A stretch of 64,000 nt of DNA, taken from contig BROI01000031.1 of NCBI GenBank assembly GCA_027923505.1, positions 221,052-285,051 of the forward strand, in the 5' to 3' direction. A program made the position numbers and the translations under genes. The notes under the pieces are model-generated. The model was not told where the DNA came from and searched no databases. It was given only the letters and a program-made list of their open reading frames with translations. The DNA comes from Mayamaea pseudoterrestris (lineage: Eukaryota > Bacillariophyta > Bacillariophyceae > Sellaphorales > Sellaphoraceae). Shown piece after piece: positions 33,128 through 42,766 of the stretch (the first letter of the stretch is position 1; every line of letters begins with the position of its first letter).

Positions 33128-34087
33128 ATGACTCGATTCATTGTTCGCCCCTCATTTCGTACTCTTGATCACAGGCACGCCGTCGCTGTTCACAATGTAC
33201 GCGATATAAATACTGGACGTCATCCCAATCCACACGACGAAGCATTCTTCGATCCGCCATTAATTTCGCATCATCCTCTTGGCGAGCAAGCTGCAGTACG
33301 AGCTGGCGAGGCAATAGTGAAAGAGATTCAGAAACTGCATGTCGATGGAGCGGCTGAACCGACTTGTAATTATTTCATATCGGCCGCAACTTCTTCTTCT
33401 TCTGCACGGCTGACAAATGCAAGTACAATCCAGCTAATCGTTACATCACCCTTAACGCGGTGCATTCAAACAACCATGCTGGCATTTGCGTCGGCTTCTT
33501 GTCACCGAAGTGGCGGCGCAAATGAAAGCAGCGCTGTTGACAGGGACATTCATTGGAACGGCAACGAAACTGACTCGTCAAAACATTCCGCCGCTCCATT
33601 GCTCACTCCGTTGAAGAGTGATCAAAGATTACCAGTCATCATTCATGAGTCTGTTCGCGAAGCCTTTGGTCGGCACTACACTGATCGAAGACGTTCCAAG
33701 ACGGACATACAAACGATTCTGGAACGACAAGACATTCATTTGTCGTGGCACTTTGATCCAGCCATGGCAGAAGACGACACCCTATGGAGTGTGAACTCTC
33801 GCGAAACTCAACATGACGTCCAAGATCGCGTACAATACTTTTTAAATTGGCTAGTTCAGCGACCTGAATCAACAATTGTCGTTGTGACGCATGGCGTCTG
33901 GATGGAGGTTTGTTTGAAGGGATTTCTGCAAAATCGCGTCTACAATTGTCACGCATACACTAGCCAAGTCATTTCCAAGAATAGTTGCGAAACCGGTACA
34001 CGCATGACGGACGAAAGTAGCAGTCATCAAGTGTTTCTACGACTGCAAAATGTGCGACGAATATATAACGACAATGATAAACTATGA
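33128..34087 (+). CDS. Histidine phosphatase (phosphoglycerate mutase-like)
   Basis: ATG at 33128; 319 residues. The catalytic R-H motif appears as RHAVAVHNV (~16-24), matching the RHxxxxHNV lead of the eukaryotic PGM-like branch (yeast Pmu1 and plant homologues). Other conserved elements are LIVTSPLTRCIQTTMLAF (second Arg), a catalytic acid region VREAFGRHYTDRRRSKTD, and the C-terminal His in IVVVTHGVWMEVCLKGF. A Ser/Thr-rich insert (~75-140) is present. Substrate is unknown, and members act on diverse phosphomonoesters. A small upstream exon is conceivable because CACAG precedes the codons for H-A-V, but the frame as read is complete. Confidence 0.82.
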   Translation: MTRFIVRPSFRTLDHRHAVAVHNVRDINTGRHPNPHDEAFFDPPLISHHPLGEQAAVRAGEAIVKEIQKLHVDGAAEPTCNYFISAATSSSSARLTNASTIQLIVTSPLTRCIQTTMLAFASASCHRSGGANESSAVDRDIHWNGNETDSSKHSAAPLLTPLKSDQRLPVIIHESVREAFGRHYTDRRRSKTDIQTILERQDIHLSWHFDPAMAEDDTLWSVNSRETQHDVQDRVQYFLNWLVQRPESTIVVVTHGVWMEVCLKGFLQNRVYNCHAYTSQVISKNSCETGTRMTDESSSHQVFLRLQNVRRIYNDNDKL

Positions 34088-34607
34088 TAGTGTACTCAGT
34101 ATTACATGTACCGAACGATTAGTCGGGTCCAATTCTAACGCGCCACAAGTTGGTGGAATACGATCAACATATACATTCTTGCTAAAATAGAAACATATGG
34201 TGCCTTGGTACAGATTCAAAGCTTTTCCTTTAATCGTGTGACGAAACGGACCTCAACCTTCTCATGTCGCGGCTTAGTCGCAGAGCGACTGCACAAAGAC
34301 AATGCGCGTCACCATGATGATTCGTGCGGTTTCGCGAGAGGAGCCCTTGCTTACCACTAATCTGTTCTGTCGGTAGTACATCACATGGATACTGTAATCA
34401 TAACAAGCGGAGGAGTCGTGCAGATATTCTGAATTTCCCTGAATCTCTATAGCAATCCTAAGAAACCGCTTACTTTTGCTCAGCCTTGCGCGCGAATCCA
34501 ATCGAAACCGTTTCGTCAAGCCTTTTTCTGACTTCTAAAGCGACGTTTGAAGCGGAGAATTCTCCGCCAAACAGTTCATTCTTTTATTCTTTAACAATTA
34601 ACCATTT
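34088..34607. other. Intergenic region
   Basis: 520 bp between two plus-strand genes. It should contain the terminator of the phosphatase gene and the promoter of the SNF2 gene. An 81-codon minus-strand frame has no recognisable features. Confidence 0.4.
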
Positions 34608-37600
34608 ATGGAACCAAAAACTATTGCTGCATTGGGGCGAAACGAGGGAGGCGTCGTTCAAAATCATCATGCTGCCGCTGCAACTGCTGCATTTGCCGAC
34701 TTGAACGATTCGATGACTCTGAATGATACAAAGAAAGCTGGAAGCCCTTTGAGTAGCACGTCGAATATTGCTCATTCCAAGGAGCCTTCATTGTCAGGGC
34801 AGGAGGAGGAGCAGCAGCAGCAGCAGGACATCAGCGCGTCACATTCAGCAGCAGCAGCAGCACCAGAGCAATCGCTTGGCTCAACTTCATCGGATTTGAA
34901 GGCGGAGTCAGATTGGCTTGATGAAATGGCCAAGGAGGATGGTGTGAACGGAGTCATGGGAAATGGAGATGATGATGCTTACAAAGATGAAATGGAGGAC
35001 TTCGAATCGTCTGCGAATCATGCATTGGACGAGGATGGCCGCAAACTGCCTGCATCTACTGCAGTAACAAATCCGGATGACATTATCGTCCTGGACGACT
35101 CGGATGATGACAGCGACGATGACGGGGCGTCGGAGCAACCAGATTTGAAGCGACAAAGAGTCCAGTCCAGTGCTAGTAGCAGTGTTGCACAGTTAAAGCC
35201 GCAACAAAAACCGATCAGTGTGGGAGCAATTCAGTCGCACCACCATCGGCGACCATCCAACTTACCACCATGGATGCAGCAAGCCGTTAATGCATTGCGC
35301 ACGGGCTATATTGTTCCAGGCCAATCGCTTTCAAGTCATGTGCACCACCAGCAACAGTCGGATGCGATTGCTGCCGCGGAGCGAGGAGCGCAAGAGGCCA
35401 GTGTTACCAATCATCCTGCAGCACCCAGCATGCACCCAACCGACAACGGCATAAGCAATGCCAATCCATTTGCTGCAACTCTGCAACAGCCCATGCCCAA
35501 TGCTCCCTTATACATGAAACTGCCATCCAATTTTAGACCAACGTGGCAGCACATATTACCTCCAACGCATGCGTCGTCGCTTCCTCGACTTGCTGACAAT
35601 CATGGATCGCAACTCAAGAGGTTTCAATTGTCACTTCTAAATGTGAATGAATTCTCGTTTATGGGTCTTCCGGTATCTTCGTTTGACGTTCGGCCGACGC
35701 CAATCTCTGGCATGCGAGTGCCGATTCGACAAATATCGCGGCCGTATGGCAAGGCAGAATTTGAGCAAGACGCAGACGGCGGCAAGTGGCGGATTCCGCT
35801 CGGGGCATACCAACCCTTTTACGCTTACTTGTGTTCGCTATCTAATACGCGAGTGGAAGGGATATCGTTCCGGCAATTACAGATTGCTTCATTGGAGAAA
35901 GCTCGACAAGAGAAAGGATATCCAACACCTGAAGAGTTGATAGAAAAGGGAGTTCCGTCTGGATTGGCGTCTGCATTGGCGCCTTTTCAGCGGGGTGGTG
36001 TTGATTTTGTGTTGGAAAAAGAAGGCCGAGCATTGATTGCGGATGGTAAGTTATTCCTTTTGCTGCATGTACCATTATCTTGTGGAACTGGGATGAATCT
36101 CACATGCGTCCTGCCCCTTCCACTTTTAGAAATGGGGTTGGGGAAGACAATTCAAGGCATTGCAGCAATCGCCGCTTACAGACATGAATGGCCAGTTTTG
36201 GTGTTGACGCCCAGTAGCGCGCGTTACCATTGGGCCGCGGAGTTTAACAATTGGCTGGGAGCCGATAGCGAAGTAAACAAGGCAGACACTAACAATCAGC
36301 AGCTGATACGCGATGGGCAAGTCAATGTTATGACTTCTTCAAAAGACAATATGCTTCCGCATCCGGATACTGCAGTCGTTATTTGCTCATACGGTCTTGC
36401 TTCATTGCTCGTGGAAAACAAACAAATTCGACCTGGCCGTTTTTGTTGCGCCATTGTCGACGAGAGCCACATGCTTAAAAGCAAAGGCTCCAAACGGGTG
36501 AAAATGCTCAAACCGATACTGGCGGCAGCGAATCGATGCATATTACTTTCCGGTACGCCAGCCCTGGCGCAGCCTTTTGAGTTGTGGCCGCAACTGCAAA
36601 TCCTGCGAGCTGAGCGTTTTAATGGATGGGATGATGAAGAGGACTTTATAAGCAAGTATGTTCGACGATGTGGCCCTCGGGAGAAGGCTGAACTCCATAC
36701 TATGTTGTCAAGCACTGTTATGATCCGTCGCTATAAGAACGACATTTTGAAGACCATGCCGAAGAAGAGACGAGCAAAGGCAGCATTGCATGTTTTGAAC
36801 TATGACAACTGGATTCGATTTAAAGAACTACTGGTCGAACTACGTGAGAGCAAAGGACAGCTTGGAAAGCTTGCTCGCGACCTTGAAGACAATCGCAGTG
36901 ACGGCGATACAGCAAGTCCGCCTCACCTTCCTGCTAACCAGGCCGGTCAACTTCCACCTGACTTGCCCGACGCCTACGCGGGTCGTTGCGCAACAGCTCG
37001 AAAGCATGAGCAGGCCTTCAATGAAGATAATACGGATGAAAAGCGGCGAGCTAATGTTTTATCTCGGCTATACTGTTTGACTGGCGACGCCAAGATACCT
37101 CTCGTTCTTGATATGCTCAAGCGGTGGCTCAATGACCCAACCAAAGGGAAGCTTTGTATTTTTGCACATCACATTTCTGTACTAGACGCACTCCAAGACT
37201 TGGCTGGTCTGTCAAATGAACCGGCAAGCCTTAACAAATATATTCGGATTGACGGATCAACGAATCCCAAGATTCGGCAAGAGCAGATTCAAGCTTTTCA
37301 AACCGATCCGTCCACAAAGATTGCGTTACTCGGAATCACAGCAGCGGGGGTTGCCGTCACCCTCACGGCCTCGTCCACTGTTTGGTTCGCCGAGTTATTT
37401 TGGACTCCTGCGATCATGATCCAGGCAGAGGATAGGTGCCATCGTATCGGGCAGAATTCTCGCGTGAATTGCTTATATTTTGTCGCAAAAGGGACGCTTG
37501 ACGAAGTTCTTTGGATGCTCCTGGAAAAGAAGTTTCGGGAGCTCGGCGAATTTGTTGAAGGCAAGGAGAAGCAAAAGATTGTGGTGGAAACGCAGTATAA

Positions 37601-38441
37601 TACGTTGAAAGAGTTGCACTCAATTTTTGATCGATGTGACGAAAGCGATGATGACGATTATGTCGGGAGTTCGGATTTTGAAAAGCTTACACAAGACTTG
37701 CAGCTCGATAATGACATGGTGCATGATATAGAATTGCTTGGAATGGAGGAGCAACAAATGCTCGCTGTCAATGACGAAGCTGACGACGTAGAAGCTGAAG
37801 GAATTGGAAGCGACATAACGATGCCACCAAAAGTTGAGACAAGGGGCAAGTGTAATTCCAACATGCCCGCTTCGACGGGTGCACCAGACGTAACTCTTGG
37901 AACGACAGAAGAAGAAGCTATTTGCTTGGACGACTCGGAGGATGAAGGCGAAAGTGGAAAGTACGAGCCCAGAGCTGCTGCTAGCATGCATGAGACTGCG
38001 CAAGGAACGGCCGTTGTTGTCGACCACAATCGGGCACCCATGGAACTGCAGAATTGCCTCTTTTATAGCATCACGATCGGTGATTCTTCTCTGGGCGTTT
38101 CGGTCGGATATTACAAGGGCCGCATTATTGTTACAGAAATCCTTTCGACCCGTGTTGATCAGAAAGGACAATTGCGACTTAAACCAGCCGTCGGAGATAT
38201 TCTAGTGTCGTTCAACGGGCAGAATTTACCCATCCTGGCCGGGAATGCGCAGTTCCAAGTGGTATGCGACAGTCTTCGACAAGCGCTTGCTCAACCACCG
38301 TTGCATTTCATTTTTGCTGAAGATCAAGCCTTTGGAGCATGGTTCGCGGACTACCATGCCAAGAACGAAGAAAGGAATTTGGCAAAGAAGAATTCGCAAG
38401 CAGCTCACAATGTAATTAATTTACTGGATGATAACGACTAG
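34608..38441 (+). CDS. SMARCAL1/ZRANB3-like SNF2 ATPase with PDZ-like tail
   Basis: Exons 34608-36045 and 36130-38441. The 84-bp intron (GTAAGTTA...CTTTTAG) restores DEMGLGKT on splicing. Product is 1249 residues, or 1277 if the stop-free intron is retained. The first ~330 residues are Ser/Gln/His-rich and acidic, with repeated IVLDDSDDD-type motifs that could bind SUMO. The ATPase has motif I DEMGLGKT (~479-486), the DESH box (~588), LLSGTPALAQPFELW, and helicase C-lobe LGITAAGVAVTLTASSTVWF to AEDRCHRIGQ (~916). It is closest to annealing-helicase SMARCAL1/ZRANB3, which remodels stalled replication forks. Near the C-terminus, GVSVGYYKGRIIVTEI...VGDILVSFNGQNL (~1129-1210) resembles a PDZ domain, unusual for this family. 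The tail repeats a SIM-like VINLLDDND. Confidence 0.88.
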   Translation: MEPKTIAALGRNEGGVVQNHHAAAATAAFADLNDSMTLNDTKKAGSPLSSTSNIAHSKEPSLSGQEEEQQQQQDISASHSAAAAAPEQSLGSTSSDLKAESDWLDEMAKEDGVNGVMGNGDDDAYKDEMEDFESSANHALDEDGRKLPASTAVTNPDDIIVLDDSDDDSDDDGASEQPDLKRQRVQSSASSSVAQLKPQQKPISVGAIQSHHHRRPSNLPPWMQQAVNALRTGYIVPGQSLSSHVHHQQQSDAIAAAERGAQEASVTNHPAAPSMHPTDNGISNANPFAATLQQPMPNAPLYMKLPSNFRPTWQHILPPTHASSLPRLADNHGSQLKRFQLSLLNVNEFSFMGLPVSSFDVRPTPISGMRVPIRQISRPYGKAEFEQDADGGKWRIPLGAYQPFYAYLCSLSNTRVEGISFRQLQIASLEKARQEKGYPTPEELIEKGVPSGLASALAPFQRGGVDFVLEKEGRALIADGKLFLLLHVPLSCGTGMNLTCVLPLPLLEMGLGKTIQGIAAIAAYRHEWPVLVLTPSSARYHWAAEFNNWLGADSEVNKADTNNQQLIRDGQVNVMTSSKDNMLPHPDTAVVICSYGLASLLVENKQIRPGRFCCAIVDESHMLKSKGSKRVKMLKPILAAANRCILLSGTPALAQPFELWPQLQILRAERFNGWDDEEDFISKYVRRCGPREKAELHTMLSSTVMIRRYKNDILKTMPKKRRAKAALHVLNYDNWIRFKELLVELRESKGQLGKLARDLEDNRSDGDTASPPHLPANQAGQLPPDLPDAYAGRCATARKHEQAFNEDNTDEKRRANVLSRLYCLTGDAKIPLVLDMLKRWLNDPTKGKLCIFAHHISVLDALQDLAGLSNEPASLNKYIRIDGSTNPKIRQEQIQAFQTDPSTKIALLGITAAGVAVTLTASSTVWFAELFWTPAIMIQAEDRCHRIGQNSRVNCLYFVAKGTLDEVLWMLLEKKFRELGEFVEGKEKQKIVVETQYNTLKELHSIFDRCDESDDDDYVGSSDFEKLTQDLQLDNDMVHDIELLGMEEQQMLAVNDEADDVEAEGIGSDITMPPKVETRGKCNSNMPASTGAPDVTLGTTEEEAICLDDSEDEGESGKYEPRAAASMHETAQGTAVVVDHNRAPMELQNCLFYSITIGDSSLGVSVGYYKGRIIVTEILSTRVDQKGQLRLKPAVGDILVSFNGQNLPILAGNAQFQVVCDSLRQALAQPPLHFIFAEDQAFGAWFADYHAKNEERNLAKKNSQAAHNVINLLDDND

Positions 38442-38521
38442 CAAAGTATGGCGCTAAAGTATATCTGCTATTGCACTTAAATTATTATGTTAAACGCGTC
38501 AATGCCGCTCAATATAACAAG

Positions 38522-39976
38522 TTAAAGTGTATTTGCAAACGCAACAATGTGGTCAATCTGCGCCTGCACCGACGCTCTCGATGTGCCGCCGATTGAACTC
38601 TTGCGTTCGACGCTAACTTCATAGTCCCAAACAGCCATGACATCCTCCTCGAACCGCGCGTCAATCTCCTGAAGCTGTTCCAGCGTGAGCGTATCGATGC
38701 TGATGCCCTTGTCTTCGGCCAGCCGCACACAGGCGCCGCTAATGTGGTGTGTCTCGCGAAAGGGTACTCCCTTACGGACCAAATAGTCCGCCAAATCAGT
38801 CGCCAACATTTCCGGACAAAGAGCTTTCATGAGCATTTCGGGATTTGGCTTGAGTGTGACAATCACGCCGGTGGCAATCGCCACACAATCCTTAACAGAA
38901 TCAACCGCAGCGAATAAGCCCGGCTTATCTTCCTGTAAATCTTTGTTATAAGCGCGCGGTAACCCCTTCAACGTTGCCGTCATGCCAACGGCGCGTCCGA
39001 GGGCAATGCCCGCCTTGCCCCGCAGTAGCTCGAGAGCGTCGGGATTCTTCTTTTGAGGCATGAGACTCGATCCAGTCGCATATGCATCGTCAATGGTCAC
39101 ACCCTTGAGCAAATTTGTAATGATGACATCTTCGGCAAACTGACTAAAATGTACCAGAAGGAGAGTATGCCACATGAGGAACTCGACTACAAAGTCTCGA
39201 TCGCAAACGGCGTCAAGGGAGTTGACCGTGACGCCGTCAAAGCCAAGCTCGTCGGCCAAGAACTGTCGGTCCACTCCAAAGGCGTTTCCAGCCAAGGCGC
39301 CACTCCCCAATGGACACTGATTTGCTCGCGGAATGATTTCCTGCAATCGCTGCGCATCTCGAACAATGGGCGCCATGTGACTAAGAAGCCAATGTGAAAA
39401 GCGAATGGGCTGTGCCGGCTGCAAGTGCGTGTATCCAGCCATGAGAATGTCAATATGATCCTGACAGAACTCGGCAGCTGCGAGTAGGAACTGCTTCAAA
39501 TCCTTGAGAATTTCTCGCTCCGCATCCACCGTCCAGAGACGAGTATCAGTTGCAACTTGATCGTTTCTTGAGCGGCCAGTGTGCAGCTTGCCTCCCGTTG
39601 AACCAATGAGTTCCGTGAGACGCCGCTCATTTGCTGTGTGAATGTCTTCGTCGCCCGGCTTTTCCTCAAAAGTTCCAGAGTTCCATTCCTCTGCTACCGT
39701 TTCCAATCCATTAACAATTTGTTCGCATTCGTCCTGAGTGATAATGTTCACCTTGGCAATGGCCTTGGCGTAAGCGATTGAACCTTTGATGTCCTGCGAC
39801 CACATGCGCTTGTCAAAGCTCAGCGACTCGTTGAATTTTTCCATGATTGGATCCGTTCCTCCTTTGAACCGACCACCGGCGCCAAAGAAACCTCCGCGAG
39901 CTCCTGTTGGTGCTGTTGAAGTAGTCGAAAGAGTTGTTGGAATTGTGATGCATGAGAGAGAGCGACTTTTGGACAT
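38522..39976 (-). CDS. ASL: Argininosuccinate lyase
   Basis: ATG at 39976; 484 residues, the usual size. The enzyme splits argininosuccinate to arginine and fumarate in arginine synthesis and the urea cycle, which diatoms use to redistribute nitrogen. The fumarase/aspartase superfamily signature GSSLMPQKKNPD (~300) is intact, as are ANERRLTELIG, TGRSRNDQVATDTRLW and the catalytic-His region GYTHLQPAQPIRFSHW. The C-terminal SVERKSSIGGTSRASV is typical. The N-terminal ~30 residues are Ser/Thr-rich and could be a weak organellar presequence, though no signal peptide is evident. Its stop is 80 bp from that of the SNF2 gene. Confidence 0.95.
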   Translation of the reverse strand: MSKSRSLSCITIPTTLSTTSTAPTGARGGFFGAGGRFKGGTDPIMEKFNESLSFDKRMWSQDIKGSIAYAKAIAKVNIITQDECEQIVNGLETVAEEWNSGTFEEKPGDEDIHTANERRLTELIGSTGGKLHTGRSRNDQVATDTRLWTVDAEREILKDLKQFLLAAAEFCQDHIDILMAGYTHLQPAQPIRFSHWLLSHMAPIVRDAQRLQEIIPRANQCPLGSGALAGNAFGVDRQFLADELGFDGVTVNSLDAVCDRDFVVEFLMWHTLLLVHFSQFAEDVIITNLLKGVTIDDAYATGSSLMPQKKNPDALELLRGKAGIALGRAVGMTATLKGLPRAYNKDLQEDKPGLFAAVDSVKDCVAIATGVIVTLKPNPEMLMKALCPEMLATDLADYLVRKGVPFRETHHISGACVRLAEDKGISIDTLTLEQLQEIDARFEEDVMAVWDYEVSVERKSSIGGTSRASVQAQIDHIVAFANTL

Positions 39977-40295
39977 TCAAAGTGAACGTTTCTCACTATC
40001 ATTCCTTTCTTCGTCATCAAGTTCGTACCTTGGCTGCTCATGATAACTGATGTTGATCCCCTTATCAGCGAGGTGCACAAAATAATTAGCAATCGAATGG
40101 TGCAAAGAAAAGCTCTTTACAGTTAGTAGCAGCACTCTTGCAACTGCAGCTTGTCGCCGGGAAGATGGCGCGGCGTTTCGGCGTCCGTCACACTTTTTCA
40201 AACGAATGTCGGAGAGGAAGCGTTCGAATTAAACTGACGGAAGAAGCGTCGCGGCAATCAAAGCGAACGCCAACGAGCTCTAACGATGCGACAGA
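39977..40295. promoter_or_regulatory. Divergent promoter region
   Basis: 319 bp between argininosuccinate lyase (minus) and the small membrane protein (plus). No motif could be assigned. Confidence 0.35.
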
Positions 40296-40814
40296 ATGAC
40301 GTTTTCAATATTAATCCATCCACTCGAGCGATCAGTTTTTCCTCCATTACCTCTCGCGTTGCCTGTCCAAATCATACGTATTAGCATGTTAACCTCCTTT
40401 CTTCTTGACACTGATACAGCCAAGAACATTCTCGCGTGTTGCATGGCATTTCCTGGCTTCCTTTGTTTAGCGGCACCTCGACTCATCCTCAACTTTTCAG
40501 TGTCTGAATCCAACAAGGATCAAATCAACGACCTTTCCATTCTTCTCTTTCGATGCTTCGGATCGCAAGCCATGCTGGTTGGAAGTGTACTGTACTCGGC
40601 CGAGCGTCTAGGCGCGTCGGGATTTCAAGCCTTTGCAGCTGCCATGCTTCCTTACCTTGCCTTTAACAGTGCTGGATTGCTTGGCAAGGCCGGCATGGAA
40701 GTAAAGACACTTCCAAATCTTTGCGATATGTTCAACAACATACTCATGCTGGCTGTTTCCATGACGGGACTTGCACTGAGTGCAACAGACGACGAGAAAA
40801 GGTCTTTGGAGTAA
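40296..40814 (+). CDS. Small multi-pass membrane protein, unknown
   Basis: ATG at 40296 gives 172 residues; a second in-frame ATG at 40386 would give 142 and starts a more typical N-terminus (MLTSFLLDTDTAKN). Three or four hydrophobic segments are visible: ILACCMAFPGFLCLAAPRLIL, LLFRCFGSQAMLVGSVLYSA, a Gly/Ala-rich FAAAMLPYLAFNSAGLL, and NNILMLAVSMTGLAL. The C-terminus is short and charged (DDEKRSLE). I do not recognise the family. Location and function are unknown. Confidence 0.65.
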   Translation: MTFSILIHPLERSVFPPLPLALPVQIIRISMLTSFLLDTDTAKNILACCMAFPGFLCLAAPRLILNFSVSESNKDQINDLSILLFRCFGSQAMLVGSVLYSAERLGASGFQAFAAAMLPYLAFNSAGLLGKAGMEVKTLPNLCDMFNNILMLAVSMTGLALSATDDEKRSLE

Positions 40815-41066
40815 GAGTGAGTCATTGAGTGAGCGAGCCAGGAGCAACGTGCCAGAGACTCTATGGTGAAACTTGGTGTGCCATGGCTTATGTATTGTTC
40901 GCCAAATAAAATTGTAAATAACGCAACCGCGGTTCTTTTAAACGTTGACTATGCAAACTACATTCCTATTGCCTGCCTGCATCGCAATATAAAAGCCACG
41001 TGCCCGTTGTTGTAGCAGCCGACGCAGCAAGGCAAGACTACTTCGTGGTTCGCAACGTGACACCCA

Positions 41067-42572
41067 TCATTCATCATGTGCACCGCCAGCGTCATCGTCG
41101 ACACAAAACATGGTAGGCATCCAATCTAGTATAGCTTTATAGTCGTGCTCGAATTGTTCGATGTCACTATTGACTAGCTGCACCCAACCAGCATCTGTCC
41201 GGATATCAATGGTTGGCTTGAGAAATTCACCAGGTTGAAAGTTGCCGTAAACTTCCCAACTAGCAACGCTCGGCAATGATGCGAGTTCGTCCAAATATCT
41301 TACATCTCTGAGCGTTCCAGTCGCATAATTAACAAGATGCACCATGCACCCACTCGCGCGTAAAGTCGGCAAGTTGGGAAAATTCCGCCAACTTTCCTCG
41401 TCGCCCAACATGGCCATCAACGTCATGTCTAATGCATTGTATCCTATGCACGCCATGACTAGTGGCAAAAAGTCCATGTTGTGTTGACGACAATTTACTT
41501 CCACCAGTACTGGTCCACGGTCCGCTGTCACAATGACTTCATTGTGTGACAATCCCCAACGAATTCCAAGCGCTTGCAGCGATGCCTTGACGTACTCAAC
41601 AACTTTGTTGACATTGTCATCCGAATCGCAATCCACAAGATTGGTTCGAAAATAGCAAAAAGGAGCTCCATTGGCTGGTCTCTTGTCGTACTTCCAAACT
41701 GCAGCCACCTTGTACTCGCCGTCTCGCGCCACAACGTCTACGGCGTATTCTTCGCCTTCCAAAAACTCTTGGACCAGGACGGTTGAATGCTGCTCCGCAG
41801 ATCCAAACACTTTGGTTGATACAATCTGATTCCAGGCGTCGGTTGTTTGGTCGTCGTTGCATGAGACATGGACTGACTCGGTTGCGACGCCTCGATGTGG
41901 TTTGACGACGATTCTAGATGCTGGATTGCGCATGAGCAAGTCTCGGCCAAATCCTACAGCTTCCTGTAATGAACCGCACAGTTTCTGCTGCACCGTCACA
42001 AGTCTCGCTTCATGAACAGCTTGGTTCATAAGGTATTTGTGTCTTCTTGCTTCCATGCGTGGCGGATCGTCTTGACAAGAAACCATCAGCTTCTCGCGCA
42101 ACCATTCGGCATCGTCCAAACCGGAATCTGACTCGCAGTAAACGCCCACGAGGGGCAGCCCATGAAGCCCTTCCTTCCATTCCTTCAACTGTTCGTCATT
42201 TTGGGCAAGCCGGGCGTTAAACCAGCGAGGATTATCTGGATCCGTCGTTTGCAAATAATGGCGCAGGTAGTTGGAAATTGTAAACACTAAGGCAACGTCA
42301 GGGTAGTCTTCCTGGACTTTGCGGGCCAAATAAAGACCATGGTATTCGCAGAAACAATCCATCAGTATCAGCGCGCGCGTAGGATATAATGATCCAACCT
42401 CGACGATGGGCGATGGCGCTGGACGAAAGGAGGACTCATCGTTGTTGCCGCTGCCGCCCCGAAGGCAAAGTGATGTTTTAAATGACGTTTGAGATGTCGT
42501 CAAACGATGCTGAAACCATGCAGAGCAGTCGCGAGAGAGATACAGAAAGAGTAGAAGACATATTCTACTCAT
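41067..42572 (-). CDS. ATP-grasp ligase, probably plastid-targeted
   Basis: ATG at 42572 (MSRICLLLFLYLS...) gives 501 residues; a longer frame starting with GTG is unlikely. The N-terminus is a signal peptide ending C-S-A/W-F, which fits the diatom plastid import motif in which an aromatic residue follows the cleavage site. A Ser/Thr-rich transit region follows (QHRLTTSQTSFKTS). The mature part has an ATP-grasp layout: RIVVKPHRGVATESVHV, VLVQEFLEGEEYAVDVVARDG, and the metal-binding EVNCRQHNMDFLPLV (~356). It resembles stand-alone carboxylate-amine ligases of the biotin carboxylase/carnosine synthase type. Substrates are unknown. It is divergent from the lumenal pentapeptide gene, 194 bp away, which also encodes a plastid protein. 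Confidence 0.75.
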   Translation of the reverse strand: MSRICLLLFLYLSRDCSAWFQHRLTTSQTSFKTSLCLRGGSGNNDESSFRPAPSPIVEVGSLYPTRALILMDCFCEYHGLYLARKVQEDYPDVALVFTISNYLRHYLQTTDPDNPRWFNARLAQNDEQLKEWKEGLHGLPLVGVYCESDSGLDDAEWLREKLMVSCQDDPPRMEARRHKYLMNQAVHEARLVTVQQKLCGSLQEAVGFGRDLLMRNPASRIVVKPHRGVATESVHVSCNDDQTTDAWNQIVSTKVFGSAEQHSTVLVQEFLEGEEYAVDVVARDGEYKVAAVWKYDKRPANGAPFCYFRTNLVDCDSDDNVNKVVEYVKASLQALGIRWGLSHNEVIVTADRGPVLVEVNCRQHNMDFLPLVMACIGYNALDMTLMAMLGDEESWRNFPNLPTLRASGCMVHLVNYATGTLRDVRYLDELASLPSVASWEVYGNFQPGEFLKPTIDIRTDAGWVQLVNSDIEQFEHDYKAILDWMPTMFCVDDDAGGAHDE

Positions 42573-42766
42573 CTCAGCAACTGCTACCGATACGAGACAA
42601 ACATTGGTGGAGCCGCGCCAACTGCCACCTGCCACCGTTCACCATGGCCGAAACGATGCCAGCCTGTCACGCCTCGTAGCGGTACCCAAGATGTCAAAAC
42701 CGCTACGACAGATATACACGTCGCCCTCCTCATCAATCGATATCCACTTTCACCGTGACCATCACC

